From JANQIO01 sp043585095 (GTDB taxonomy: Bacteria; Pseudomonadota; Gammaproteobacteria; Pseudomonadales; Halieaceae), in NCBI GenBank assembly GCA_043585095.1, contig CP121321.1:2790001-2854000 (forward strand): a DNA stretch of 64,000 bases, in the 5' to 3' direction. The translations under genes and the position numbers were made by a program. Each line of letters begins with the position of its first letter. Position 1 is the stretch's first letter. The notes beneath the pieces are model-generated. The model did no database searches. It saw nothing but the letters and a program-made list of their open reading frames with translations, and was not told the DNA's origin. Positions 16,586 through 24,989 of this stretch are shown here, in pieces.

Positions 16586-18214
16586 TTATTCGGGGAACGC
16601 GAAATCCTTGAATTGTTCGCGCAACTCCACTTTCTGTATCTTGCCTGTAGCCCCATGGGGCAGTTCATCGACAAATTCTACGGCTTCGGGTATCCACCAC
16701 TTGGCGATACGCCCGTCCAGATAGGCCAGCACATCATCTGCCTGTAAATCCTGCGCATCCGGAGTCCGCACCACGATTAGCAAAGGCCGCTCGCTCCATT
16801 TGGGGTGATAACGACCAATTACGGCTGCCTCAGCCACGCCGGGATGGCCCATCGCGGCATTCTCAACATCGATGGAACTGATCCATTCACCCCCGGACTT
16901 GATGACATCTTTTGTGCGATCGGTGATAGCCATATAGCCGTTGGAATCGATCGTGGCCACGTCGCCGGTATCAAACCAGCCCTCTTCAATATGCGAGTCG
17001 CCGGGCTCCATCTTGAAATAACCGGAGCAAATCCAGGGACCACGCACCTTCAAAGCACCAAAGGCAACGCCATCCCAGGGCAGCTCATTGCCCTGCTCGT
17101 CGACGATTTTCATGTCCACGCCAAACACCGGACGCCCGGCCTTGAGGCGCTGACGATCAGCCTCTTCACCCGCCATGCCTTCAACGGCAGGGGTTTCCGA
17201 GTTGACGCTGCCCAGCGGGCTCATTTCTGTCATGCCCCAGCCCACGCGGGTGTCCACACCGTGTTTGTCCATCTCTTCCATAATCGACAGCGGACAGGCG
17301 GCTCCGCCGACAATAATGCGTTTCAGGCTTTCGATGCTGTCGCCGCTGTCGCGAAGATGCGTCAAAAGATTCAACCACACAGTAGGCACGCCCGCGGACA
17401 TCGTGACCTGTTCTTCGTTGATAAGTTTGGTCAGTTCGGCGCCGTCACCCATCTTGGGTCCGGGGAACACCAGCTTGGCGCCCACCATGGGGCACGCGTA
17501 GGGATTACCCCAGGCATTTACATGGAACATCGGCACAATAGGCAGCACCGTATCGCTGCTCGATAGTCCCAGCACATCAGGCATTACCGACGCGTAGGCG
17601 TGCAAAATCGTCGAGCGGTGCGAATACAGCACGCCTTTTGGGTTGCCCGTTGTACCCGAGGTATAGCACAGTGCAGCGGCCGCGTTTTCATCGATATCGG
17701 GCCAGGCAAATTCGGTGCTCTGCCCTTCAAGCAGGGTCTCATAACAATGCACGTTTTCCAGCTGCGTATCCGGCATATGGGCCGCGTCGGTCATGACCAC
17801 CCAACCACGCACACCAGGGCAGTGTGAGGCAATGCCCTCAACAATAGGCATAAACATCGGATCCACAAAGACAAACTGGTCTTCCGCATGGTTTACGATA
17901 TAAGCGACCTGCTCAGGGAACAGCCGCGGATTAATAGTGTGCGCAACAAAGCCAGAGCAGCTAATGCCGTAATAGGCCTCGAAATGGCGATAGTCGTTCC
18001 ACGCCAAAGTCGCAACCCGGTCACCCAACTCAAGCCCCCAGCCCGCAAACACGTTTGCTAACTGTCGCGCGCGCTTGAATGCATCGCGATAGGTATAACG
18101 ATGCCGGGGGTTATCAGCGGTGAATGAAACAATCTCAACGTTGGGGTTTACCCGGTCAGCAAACTCTACAATGGATTTGACCAACAGCGGTTGGTCCATC
18201 ATCAGCCCTTGCAT
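16586..18214 (-). CDS. Acyl-CoA synthetase, medium-chain/DmdB type
   Basis: 542-residue AMP-forming acyl-CoA ligase. It has CYTSGTTGNPKGVLYSHRS, VGWGMTEMSP, GWFDTGDVATID, ITDRTKDVIKSGGEWISS and the C-terminal catalytic Lys (HGATGKIQK). The GGEWISSIDVENAAMGHP hinge is typical of the DmdB/AlkK-like medium-chain fatty acid or 3-methylmercaptopropionate CoA ligases. ATG with GGAG eight bases upstream; another ATG follows four codons on. It is separated from fadD3 by 286 bases with its own promoter region. It may activate a side-chain acid of a steroid or another lipid; substrate unknown. Confidence 0.82.
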   Translation of the reverse strand: MQGLMMDQPLLVKSIVEFADRVNPNVEIVSFTADNPRHRYTYRDAFKRARQLANVFAGWGLELGDRVATLAWNDYRHFEAYYGISCSGFVAHTINPRLFPEQVAYIVNHAEDQFVFVDPMFMPIVEGIASHCPGVRGWVVMTDAAHMPDTQLENVHCYETLLEGQSTEFAWPDIDENAAAALCYTSGTTGNPKGVLYSHRSTILHAYASVMPDVLGLSSSDTVLPIVPMFHVNAWGNPYACPMVGAKLVFPGPKMGDGAELTKLINEEQVTMSAGVPTVWLNLLTHLRDSGDSIESLKRIIVGGAACPLSIMEEMDKHGVDTRVGWGMTEMSPLGSVNSETPAVEGMAGEEADRQRLKAGRPVFGVDMKIVDEQGNELPWDGVAFGALKVRGPWICSGYFKMEPGDSHIEEGWFDTGDVATIDSNGYMAITDRTKDVIKSGGEWISSIDVENAAMGHPGVAEAAVIGRYHPKWSERPLLIVVRTPDAQDLQADDVLAYLDGRIAKWWIPEAVEFVDELPHGATGKIQKVELREQFKDFAFPE

Positions 18215-18239
18215 GCACTGCGCTCCTTATTCTTCAAAG

Positions 18240-18306
18240 ATTGTTGTGTTGTTTGTGGTGGTGTTTGTGGTGATGCTTGTCATGAAGTGTGTCGTGTTTT
18301 TTATTA
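18240..18306 (-). other. CA-rich leader with A/CAA runs before the acyl-CoA ligase
   Basis: The mRNA leader (minus strand) is purine/C-rich with CACCACAAACACCACAAAC-like direct repeats and AATAATAAAAAA and ACAACACAACAA runs. It has low potential for structure. Such AAnAAnAA runs resemble Hfq/Crc catabolite-repression motifs in pseudomonads; whether that applies here is unknown. Confidence 0.35.
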
Positions 18307-18370
18307 TTGTAAGCTCGCGCTGGCTAGACATCAGTCAAACTGAGCAACCTGGCATTCAGGGTACTCGTAC

Positions 18371-18415
18371 AGGTCCATCACGTACCGGTCCATCACGCAC
18401 AGGTTCATCTTGCTC
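18371..18415. repeat. Three 15-bp direct repeats
   Basis: Units at 18371-18385 (AGGTCCATCACGTAC), 18386-18400 (CGGTCCATCACGCAC) and a diverged 18401-18415 (AGGTTCATCTTGCTC) run head to tail with exact 15-base period. They lie in the 208-base gap between the MBL-fold gene and the acyl-CoA ligase gene, just after the MBL stop. Function unknown; could be a binding-site array or a slipped-strand repeat. Confidence 0.6.
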
Positions 18416-18422
18416 AAGCCCG

Positions 18423-19265
18423 TTACGCCGCAGAAAGCGACCATTGGTCGTCGACATTCCGTCCCGCGCGATGCTCTTGCTCCAGCTTAATAAGGTGCGC
18501 CGTCAAACTGAGCTTTGCCATATGGTGAATGCTCACGTCCACATCATCGTAAACGACCTTCACCAGCGCATCGAGGTCCGCAGTGCCCAGTTGGCCCAGC
18601 CCATCGACGACTTTTTGCTCGCGCTTGAGTCGATGCGCCACCAACCAATCTACGGTGCCCATAGGATCCTCGATCACTTCACCATGCCCCGGGGCCAGAC
18701 TCCGCAAAGGGTACTCCCGCAACAAAGCCAAAGAATCGATGTATAGCTTCATATCACCGCTGGGCGGCACAATAACAACCGTCGAGCCGCTCATAATATG
18801 GTCGCCGGTAAACAACATACCGTCGTTTTCCAGCAGGAAGCAGTAGTGATTGCCGACGTGGCCCGGCGTGTGCACGGCGCGCAAATTGAACTCGGGTGCA
18901 TCCAGCAGGTAGTCGTGGGTCACCTCGATATCAGGCGAAAACGTATCGTCCTGAAACATATCGTCCCAGGGCACAGCGCCGATCACCGTCGCACCGGTTG
19001 CCTCCTTGAGCGGCAACCAGGCTGGCGAATGATCCGGGTGAGTATGGGTAGCGACGATCCAGCGGATCTTTCCTGCGCCGGCGGCCAAAATCGCATCCAC
19101 ATGGCTGTCGATGAGAGGGCCGGGGTCCAGTACGGCTACCTGCTCATCACCCAGCAAATAGGTATTCGTGCCGGGGCCCGTCATCACGCCGGGGTTAGGA
19201 GCTGTGATACGCCGCACCCTTGAATTCAAGCGCACCGGGCGGCCGGGGGTAAAATCGTCACTCAT
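18423..19265 (-). CDS. Metallo-beta-lactamase-fold hydrolase (LACTB2-like)
   Basis: 280-residue MBL-fold protein. Zinc ligands are visible: THTHPDHS (HxHxDH), HTPGHVGNH and TGDHIMSGS, and the final His in PGHGEVIEDP. The C-terminal helical domain (LVAHRLKREQKVVDGL) is that of the LACTB2/glyoxalase-II-like group, which hydrolyse thioesters or nucleic acid. The neighbourhood of acyl-CoA ligases makes an acyl-thioester substrate plausible but unproven. ATG with GAGG eight bases upstream; 27 bases after fabV, so likely transcribed with it. Confidence 0.78.
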   Translation of the reverse strand: MSDDFTPGRPVRLNSRVRRITAPNPGVMTGPGTNTYLLGDEQVAVLDPGPLIDSHVDAILAAGAGKIRWIVATHTHPDHSPAWLPLKEATGATVIGAVPWDDMFQDDTFSPDIEVTHDYLLDAPEFNLRAVHTPGHVGNHYCFLLENDGMLFTGDHIMSGSTVVIVPPSGDMKLYIDSLALLREYPLRSLAPGHGEVIEDPMGTVDWLVAHRLKREQKVVDGLGQLGTADLDALVKVVYDDVDVSIHHMAKLSLTAHLIKLEQEHRAGRNVDDQWSLSAA

Positions 19266-19292
19266 CGCAGGCGCCTCTTGAATTGCAGCGGA

Positions 19293-20483
19293 TCAAACCA
19301 CGCCTTTTATAGGCACAACGGGATTCACGTCAGCTTCGTAGTCGACGCCATCCACCTCAAATCCGAACAGCTGCAGGAAGCCGCGCTTGTAGCCGGCAAA
19401 GTCGGTGATCTCGTACAGGTTATCTGTGGTCGCGGCCTCCCAGAGCTCTCCAACACGCCGCTGCACCTCTGGCTGCAGCTCCCAGGCGTCGGCTCGCAGC
19501 CTACCCTCTTCGTCATACTCGGGCGTGTCACTGTATAAGCTATTCCGGAACAGCCCGTCTACCTGCTCAATGCACCCCTGAAATGCATTATCGTCGCGCA
19601 TGATTTTAAGGAGCAGCGCGAGATACAGCGGCATCGCCGGGATCGCGGAACTGGCCTGCGTCACCACCGCCTGCAGCACCGAGACTCGCGCATCGCCCCC
19701 CGACGCGGCCAACTTTTCTCTCAAGCCGATGACCCGCTTGTCGAGATCCTGTTTGGCCGCACCAATAGTGCCATGCCAATAAATATCCCAGGTCAGCTTG
19801 TCGCCCAAGTACGTATAGGCCGTGGTGCGTGCACCCGGCGCCAGGCAGTCTGCCTCGGCTAGAGCTTCTATCCACATCTGCCAGTCTTCGCCGCCCATGA
19901 CAGCAACGGTATTGTCGATCTCATCCTGAGTCGCCGCCTCGACGGTTAGCTCGCCAATGGTTTCTTTATCTGTGTTGAGGCTTTTATAAGTGATGGTCTG
20001 CCCAATAGGCTTCAAGGTGGAGCTATGGATTTCTCCGGTATCGGGGTGCTGACGCCTCGGTGAGGCTAGCGAGTACACGACCAGGTCGACCTGACCCAAA
20101 TCCTGTTTGATCAAATCGATCGTCTTTTGCTTAATTTCATGGCTGAAGGCATCACCGTTGATACTTTTAGCGTAGAGCCCTTCACCCTCGGCAAATTCAT
20201 GAAACGCCGCAGAGTTATACCAACCCGCCGTCGCCGGCTTCTTCTCAGTGCCTTCTTTCTCAAAAAACACACCAATCGTTGACGCACCTGAGGCAAACGC
20301 GGAAGTGATACGTGACGCGAGCCCGTAGCCGGTGGATGCGCCAATAACCAGCACCCGCTTTGGACCTTCGGGTAGCGGCCCCTCTGCCTTGACGTGCTCG
20401 ATCTGCCTGGCAACATTTGCCTTACAGCCAGTCGGGTGCGTGGTGATACACATGAAGCCGCGTACGCGAGGTTTGATGACCAT
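19293..20483 (-). CDS. fabV: FabV trans-2-enoyl-ACP/CoA reductase
   Basis: 396-residue NADH-dependent enoyl reductase of type II fatty acid synthesis. The N-terminal MVIKPRVRGFMCITTHPTGC, the Rossmann motif VIGASTGYGLASRI, YSLASPRR and the FabV signature Y-x8-K (YTYLGDKLTWDIYWHGTIG region) are all present, and the length is typical. FabV is the triclosan-resistant reductase of many marine gammaproteobacteria. It is only 27 bases downstream of aceF, so acetyl-CoA supply and fatty acid synthesis appear to be co-transcribed. The substrate could be enoyl-ACP or crotonyl-CoA. Confidence 0.95.
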   Translation of the reverse strand: MVIKPRVRGFMCITTHPTGCKANVARQIEHVKAEGPLPEGPKRVLVIGASTGYGLASRITSAFASGASTIGVFFEKEGTEKKPATAGWYNSAAFHEFAEGEGLYAKSINGDAFSHEIKQKTIDLIKQDLGQVDLVVYSLASPRRQHPDTGEIHSSTLKPIGQTITYKSLNTDKETIGELTVEAATQDEIDNTVAVMGGEDWQMWIEALAEADCLAPGARTTAYTYLGDKLTWDIYWHGTIGAAKQDLDKRVIGLREKLAASGGDARVSVLQAVVTQASSAIPAMPLYLALLLKIMRDDNAFQGCIEQVDGLFRNSLYSDTPEYDEEGRLRADAWELQPEVQRRVGELWEAATTDNLYEITDFAGYKRGFLQLFGFEVDGVDYEADVNPVVPIKGVV

Positions 20484-20510
20484 GATCGTCTTCCGGTTAG
20501 GACAAGCGGC

Positions 20511-22184
20511 TTATAGTAACAGCCGTCGAATGTCTGCCAATAGCTCACAGAGCTGGGTAGAGAAACGGCCGCCGTCGGCGCCGTTTACCGCGCGATGATC
20601 GTAGGACAGGCTCAGGGGCAGCATCTTACGAGGCTGGAACGCGTCGCCGTCCCATACGGGCTTCACGCTCAGCTTGGACACGCCCAATATTGCGACTTCC
20701 GGTGAATTCACAATCGGCGTGAAGCCTGTGCCGCCCAAACCACCGAGGCTGGAGATCGTGAAGCACGCTCCCTGCATATCGGCGGGCTTCAGCTTTCGAT
20801 TCTTGGCGCGCTCAGCGAGATCGGCAGTCTCGGCGGCCAGCTCCCAAAGGCTTTTCTTATCCACATCGCGAATAACGGGAACGACTAAACCCGCAGGAGT
20901 GTCCACCGCCATACCAATGTGGGTGTACTGTCGATAGACGAAGGTGTCCTTACCCGAAATCGCGCGATTGAGGCGAGGGTTATCAGCCAGCGCCTTAGCG
21001 CAGGCCTTTAACAAAAATGGCAGCGGCGTCAGCCGCACGCCGCGCTTCTCGGCCTCTGGCTTCAGGCTAGCGCGAAAGTCTTCAAGTGCGGTCACGTCGG
21101 CTTCACTGAACTGAGTGACGTGGGGCACGTTCAACCAGCTGCGGTGCATATTGGCCGCGGTGACCTTATCGATTTTGGTCATGGGCTCGGTTTGAACGGA
21201 GCCAAACGCCGCATAATCAATTTCCGGAACCGGTGGCACGCCAGCACCTGTCGACGCAGTGCCGCCTCCCTGCACCACCCGTTTCACATATTCCTGCAGG
21301 TCTTCTTTAAGGATGCGGCCCTTGGGGCCCGTGCCCCGAACCTCTTCCAGGGACACGCCTAACTCGCGAGCAAGCTTGCGCACCGCTGGGCCGGCATAGA
21401 CATCGCTGGCACGAGCCTCGGATTTGTCGGATTTGGTAGTCTGGGCAGCGGGAGCGGGTGGCGCCGTGATGGCCGGTGCCTGCGGAGATGCTGGACTATC
21501 GGCCTCCGGCTCACTCTGCGGTTCACTCTGCGGAGCTACTGTCGGTTCCGTTGCGCTGACTGCAGCGGCCGCAGACGTCGCGGAACGCATCACACCCACC
21601 AAATCGCCTTGCCGAACCTGATCGCCTTCTTTGACGGACAGGCTAACCAGTTCACCGGCGAATGGCGCTGGCATCTCCATGGATGCCTTGTCCGATTCGA
21701 GAACAATAACGGTATCGCCCTCTTCGAGCTGGTCGCCTGTTGCTGCTGAGATCTCAATCACCTCGACAGCCTCATCGGTGCCGATGTCGGGCACTACGAT
21801 GTCTTGCTCTGTTGACTCGGTAGCTGCATTGGCTGTGGTCGCCGGCGTCTCAGCGGGTTCTTCCGGCTCTGTGGCAGGTTCAGCAGCAGCGTCCTGGCTG
21901 ACCTGCTCCTCAGTGGCGTTGTCTTCAGCTGGGCTTGTTTCCGCGTCAGCCGTCTCCAGCACAACGATGGCATCACCTTCCTTTAATGCATCGCCCTCGC
22001 TGACCAATACCTCCAGTACGGTGCCGGCGAAGTCAGCCGGTATTTCCATGGACGCCTTGTCAGACTCCAGAACCATCAAACCTTGCTCTAGCTCGACGGC
22101 ATCGCCCACCGCCACGCTGACTTCGATGACCTCGGCGTCTTCTGCACCACCAATATCAGGGACGGTCAGTGTTTGACGCGCCAT
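20511..22184 (-). CDS. aceF: Pyruvate dehydrogenase E2, dihydrolipoyl acetyltransferase
   Basis: 557-residue E2 core. Two lipoyl domains (about 1-80 and 125-205), each with the lipoyl-lysine motif ESDKASME, are separated by Ala/Pro/Thr/Glu-rich linkers. The E1/E3-binding domain (AGPAVRKLARELGVSLEEVRGTG) and the catalytic domain with LSYDHRAVNGADGGRF follow. The two lipoyl modules are similar also at DNA level. The inner linkers are long and acidic. It lies 57 bases after aceE with a strong GAGGAG site. No lpd (E3) gene follows; fabV takes that place, so E3 is encoded elsewhere. Confidence 0.95.
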   Translation of the reverse strand: MARQTLTVPDIGGAEDAEVIEVSVAVGDAVELEQGLMVLESDKASMEIPADFAGTVLEVLVSEGDALKEGDAIVVLETADAETSPAEDNATEEQVSQDAAAEPATEPEEPAETPATTANAATESTEQDIVVPDIGTDEAVEVIEISAATGDQLEEGDTVIVLESDKASMEMPAPFAGELVSLSVKEGDQVRQGDLVGVMRSATSAAAAVSATEPTVAPQSEPQSEPEADSPASPQAPAITAPPAPAAQTTKSDKSEARASDVYAGPAVRKLARELGVSLEEVRGTGPKGRILKEDLQEYVKRVVQGGGTASTGAGVPPVPEIDYAAFGSVQTEPMTKIDKVTAANMHRSWLNVPHVTQFSEADVTALEDFRASLKPEAEKRGVRLTPLPFLLKACAKALADNPRLNRAISGKDTFVYRQYTHIGMAVDTPAGLVVPVIRDVDKKSLWELAAETADLAERAKNRKLKPADMQGACFTISSLGGLGGTGFTPIVNSPEVAILGVSKLSVKPVWDGDAFQPRKMLPLSLSYDHRAVNGADGGRFSTQLCELLADIRRLLL

Positions 22185-22241
22185 GATGTGCTCCTCGTTT
22201 CCAACAACAACTGGACACCCCTCGGGTCGCCAGCCTGTATT

Positions 22242-24893
22242 TTATAGGGTGTACGGGTCCGGCTTGTCCGGATCGATACTCATGGCCTTCATCGCCTGTA
22301 TCACGTCATCGACCGGCAAAACGCCTTCGTCAGCCAACGCCTTGAGCGCGGCCACCACAATATATTCGCGACTGACCTCAAAGAAATGACGCAGCTTACT
22401 GCGTGTATCACTGCGACCGAATCCATCTGTGCCCAGGGTGACATAGCGAGCGGGTATAAACTCACGGATTAAATCCGCATAGGCCTTGATGTAATCCGTC
22501 GCCGCAATCACCGGCTTTGATGCATCAGGCAAACACTCAGTCACATAAGCAACGCGCGGCTCCGCATCTGGATGCAGCATGTTCCACCGATCCACCGCTT
22601 TGCCCTCACGTTGCAGTTCGTTTGCGCTGGTCATGCTCCAGACGTTGGCGGTGACGCCGTAGTCTTTCTCTAGGATCTTAGCCGCCGCTTCGACTTCTCG
22701 CAAAATCGTACCGCTGCCTAAAAGCTCGACGGACTTCTTGCCACGCTTTTTGCTCTTCCTCAGCGGATACAGACCCTTGATGATGCCTTCTTCTACACCC
22801 ACGGGCATCTCGGGCTGCACGTAGTTTTCGTTCATCGTAGTGATGTAATAGAACTTGTTTTCTTTCTCCGCGTACATGCGGCGCAAACCGTCCTGAATAA
22901 TCACCGTTAGCTCGTACGCATAGGTTGGATCGTAGGACACGCAGTTGGGTATGGTGCCTGCGGTCAGGTGACTATGACCGTCTTGATGCTGCAAGCCTTC
23001 TCCGTTCAGCGTCGTGCGCCCCGCAGTCGCACCGATCAGGAAGCCCCGGGCCTGAGAATCCCCTGCCGCCCACGCGAGGTCGCCAACGCGCTGGAAGCCA
23101 AACATGGAGTAGAAAATGTAAAAGGGCACCATCGGGAAATCACTGGTGGAGTAGGACGTGGCGTGGGCCAACCAGGCCGAGAACGCGCCAGCCTCATTAA
23201 TACCCTCCTCCATGATCTGGCCTTGCAGGTCCTCTTTATAGAACATGATCTGACCGGCATCCTGGGGAGTGTACTTCTGCCCTACCGAGGAATAGATCCC
23301 CAATTGGCGAAACATGCCCTCCATGCCGAAAGTACGCGCCTCGTCTGGCACGATGGGTACCACGCGTTCGCCGATACGCTTATCTTTAACCAGAGTCGAC
23401 AGCGTTCGAACAAACGACATTGTGGTCGAGATCTCGCGCTTACCACTGCCTTTAAGCTGCCCTCCCAGGTCTTCCAGGCTGGGGGTCTCCAGAGATTTGA
23501 ACGCACTACGCCGCCAGGGGATCTGGCCGCCCAGTGCTTCGCGACGCTCGCGCATATAGCGCATTTCTGGACTGTCCTGAGCCGGTCGGTAATAGGGCAC
23601 GTCTTTCAGCTCTGAGTCGCTGATGGGCACACCGAAACGATCTCGAAATGCCTTGAGGCTTTCCAGATCCAGTTTCTTCAGTGAGTGTGTTTCGTTATTC
23701 GCCTCACCGGCTTCGCCGGTGCCATAGCCTTTAACCGTCATGGCCAGCACCACTGTGGGCCGACCCTCGGTGGCGACCGCCTCAGCGTAAGCCGCGTACA
23801 CCTTGTACGGATCGTGGCCGCCGCGATTCAGATACATAATGTCTTTGTCGGACAGATGTTCGACCAGCTTTAAGGACTCAGGATACTTACCAAAGAAGTG
23901 TTCACGCGTGTAGGCGCCGCCGTTGTATTTATAATTCTGCAGCTCACCGTCGCAGACCTCGTCCATGCGCTGCTGCAGCATGCCGGAGCTGTCGTTCTCC
24001 AGCAGTGGGTCCCAGAGGCGCCCCCAAATAACTTTGAAGACTTTCCAGCCGGCGCCTCTGAAGATACCTTCCAGCTCCTGAATGATCTTACCGTTGCCCC
24101 GGACCGGGCCATCGAGACGCTGCAAATTACAGTTCACGACAAATGTCAGGTTATCCAGAGACTCACGACCAGCCAAGGAGATCGCGCCCAGAGACTCAGG
24201 CTCGTCGCACTCACCGTCGCCCATGAAGCACCACACGCGCCGATCTTTGTGATCAACCAGCCCGCGAGACTGCTGATACTTCAAGACATGCGCCTGATAA
24301 ATAGCCTGTATCGGCCCCAGCCCCATAGAAACCGTGGGAAACTGCCAGTAGTCAGGCATTAGCCAAGGGTGCGGATAAGAAGATAGTCCGTTGCCGCCCA
24401 CCTCGCGCCGGAAGTTATCCAACTGATCTTCGCTCAGGCGCCCCTCAAGGTAAGAGCGTGCATACATGCCGGGCGCGCTATGGCCCTGATAGAAAACCAA
24501 ATCACCGGGGTGCTCACCGTCGTAGCCCCGGAAGAAGTAGTTGCAACCTACGTCGTACAGCGTGGCGCTGGAGGAGAAGCTGGAGATGTGTCCGCCCAGG
24601 CCCTCGTCATTGTCGTTGGCGCGCATAACCATCGCCAACGCGTTCCAGCGCACCAGAGAGCGAATGCGACGCTCCATAAACAAATCGCCCGGCATACGTT
24701 TTTCTGCCGAGGGAGGAATCGTATTCCGAAAGGGGGTAGTAATTGCCATGGGCAGGCGGGTCTCACGCATAACCGCCTGCTCAGACAAACGCCGCAGCAA
24801 GTAGGCTGCGCGTTCCGGACCTTCATGCTTGACTACAGCATCCAGTGCATCAAGCCATTCCTGGGTTTCACCAGGATCCTTGTCCTCTGTCAT
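22242..24893 (-). CDS. aceE: Pyruvate dehydrogenase E1, homodimeric
   Basis: 883-residue thiamine-diphosphate E1 of the gammaproteobacterial homodimeric type, equal in size to E. coli AceE. Recognisable parts: YQGHSAPGMYARSYLEGRL, the ThDP motif GDGECDEPESLGAISLAGRESLDNLTFVVNCN, ATAGRTTLNGEGLQHQDGHS. The start at 24893 (MTEDKDPGETQEW) has GGAG six bases upstream; a longer in-frame reading into the promoter is rejected. It decarboxylates pyruvate and passes acetyl groups to AceF lipoyl arms. No pdhR gene is adjacent. Confidence 0.96.
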   Translation of the reverse strand: MTEDKDPGETQEWLDALDAVVKHEGPERAAYLLRRLSEQAVMRETRLPMAITTPFRNTIPPSAEKRMPGDLFMERRIRSLVRWNALAMVMRANDNDEGLGGHISSFSSSATLYDVGCNYFFRGYDGEHPGDLVFYQGHSAPGMYARSYLEGRLSEDQLDNFRREVGGNGLSSYPHPWLMPDYWQFPTVSMGLGPIQAIYQAHVLKYQQSRGLVDHKDRRVWCFMGDGECDEPESLGAISLAGRESLDNLTFVVNCNLQRLDGPVRGNGKIIQELEGIFRGAGWKVFKVIWGRLWDPLLENDSSGMLQQRMDEVCDGELQNYKYNGGAYTREHFFGKYPESLKLVEHLSDKDIMYLNRGGHDPYKVYAAYAEAVATEGRPTVVLAMTVKGYGTGEAGEANNETHSLKKLDLESLKAFRDRFGVPISDSELKDVPYYRPAQDSPEMRYMRERREALGGQIPWRRSAFKSLETPSLEDLGGQLKGSGKREISTTMSFVRTLSTLVKDKRIGERVVPIVPDEARTFGMEGMFRQLGIYSSVGQKYTPQDAGQIMFYKEDLQGQIMEEGINEAGAFSAWLAHATSYSTSDFPMVPFYIFYSMFGFQRVGDLAWAAGDSQARGFLIGATAGRTTLNGEGLQHQDGHSHLTAGTIPNCVSYDPTYAYELTVIIQDGLRRMYAEKENKFYYITTMNENYVQPEMPVGVEEGIIKGLYPLRKSKKRGKKSVELLGSGTILREVEAAAKILEKDYGVTANVWSMTSANELQREGKAVDRWNMLHPDAEPRVAYVTECLPDASKPVIAATDYIKAYADLIREFIPARYVTLGTDGFGRSDTRSKLRHFFEVSREYIVVAALKALADEGVLPVDDVIQAMKAMSIDPDKPDPYTL

Positions 24894-24932
24894 TGGGTTC
24901 TCCTGCCCGATGCCACATACCGCGGGCCCATG

Positions 24933-24960
24933 ATTGTACCGGGCCACAGTGGCGATTCAA
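24933..24960 (-). promoter_or_regulatory. Predicted sigma70 promoter of aceE-aceF-fabV
   Basis: Minus strand: TTGAAT (24960-24955), 16-base spacer, TACAAT (24938-24933). It is placed about 40 bases upstream of the chosen aceE start, which supports that shorter start. Confidence 0.55.
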
Positions 24961-24989
24961 GTAAGTCCCTGATGGACAAAGGGTTTTGT

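Noticed and set aside
24894..24947. 18-residue N-terminal extension of AceE
   Set aside because: It reads through the predicted promoter; MTEDKDPGETQEW has its own ribosome site.
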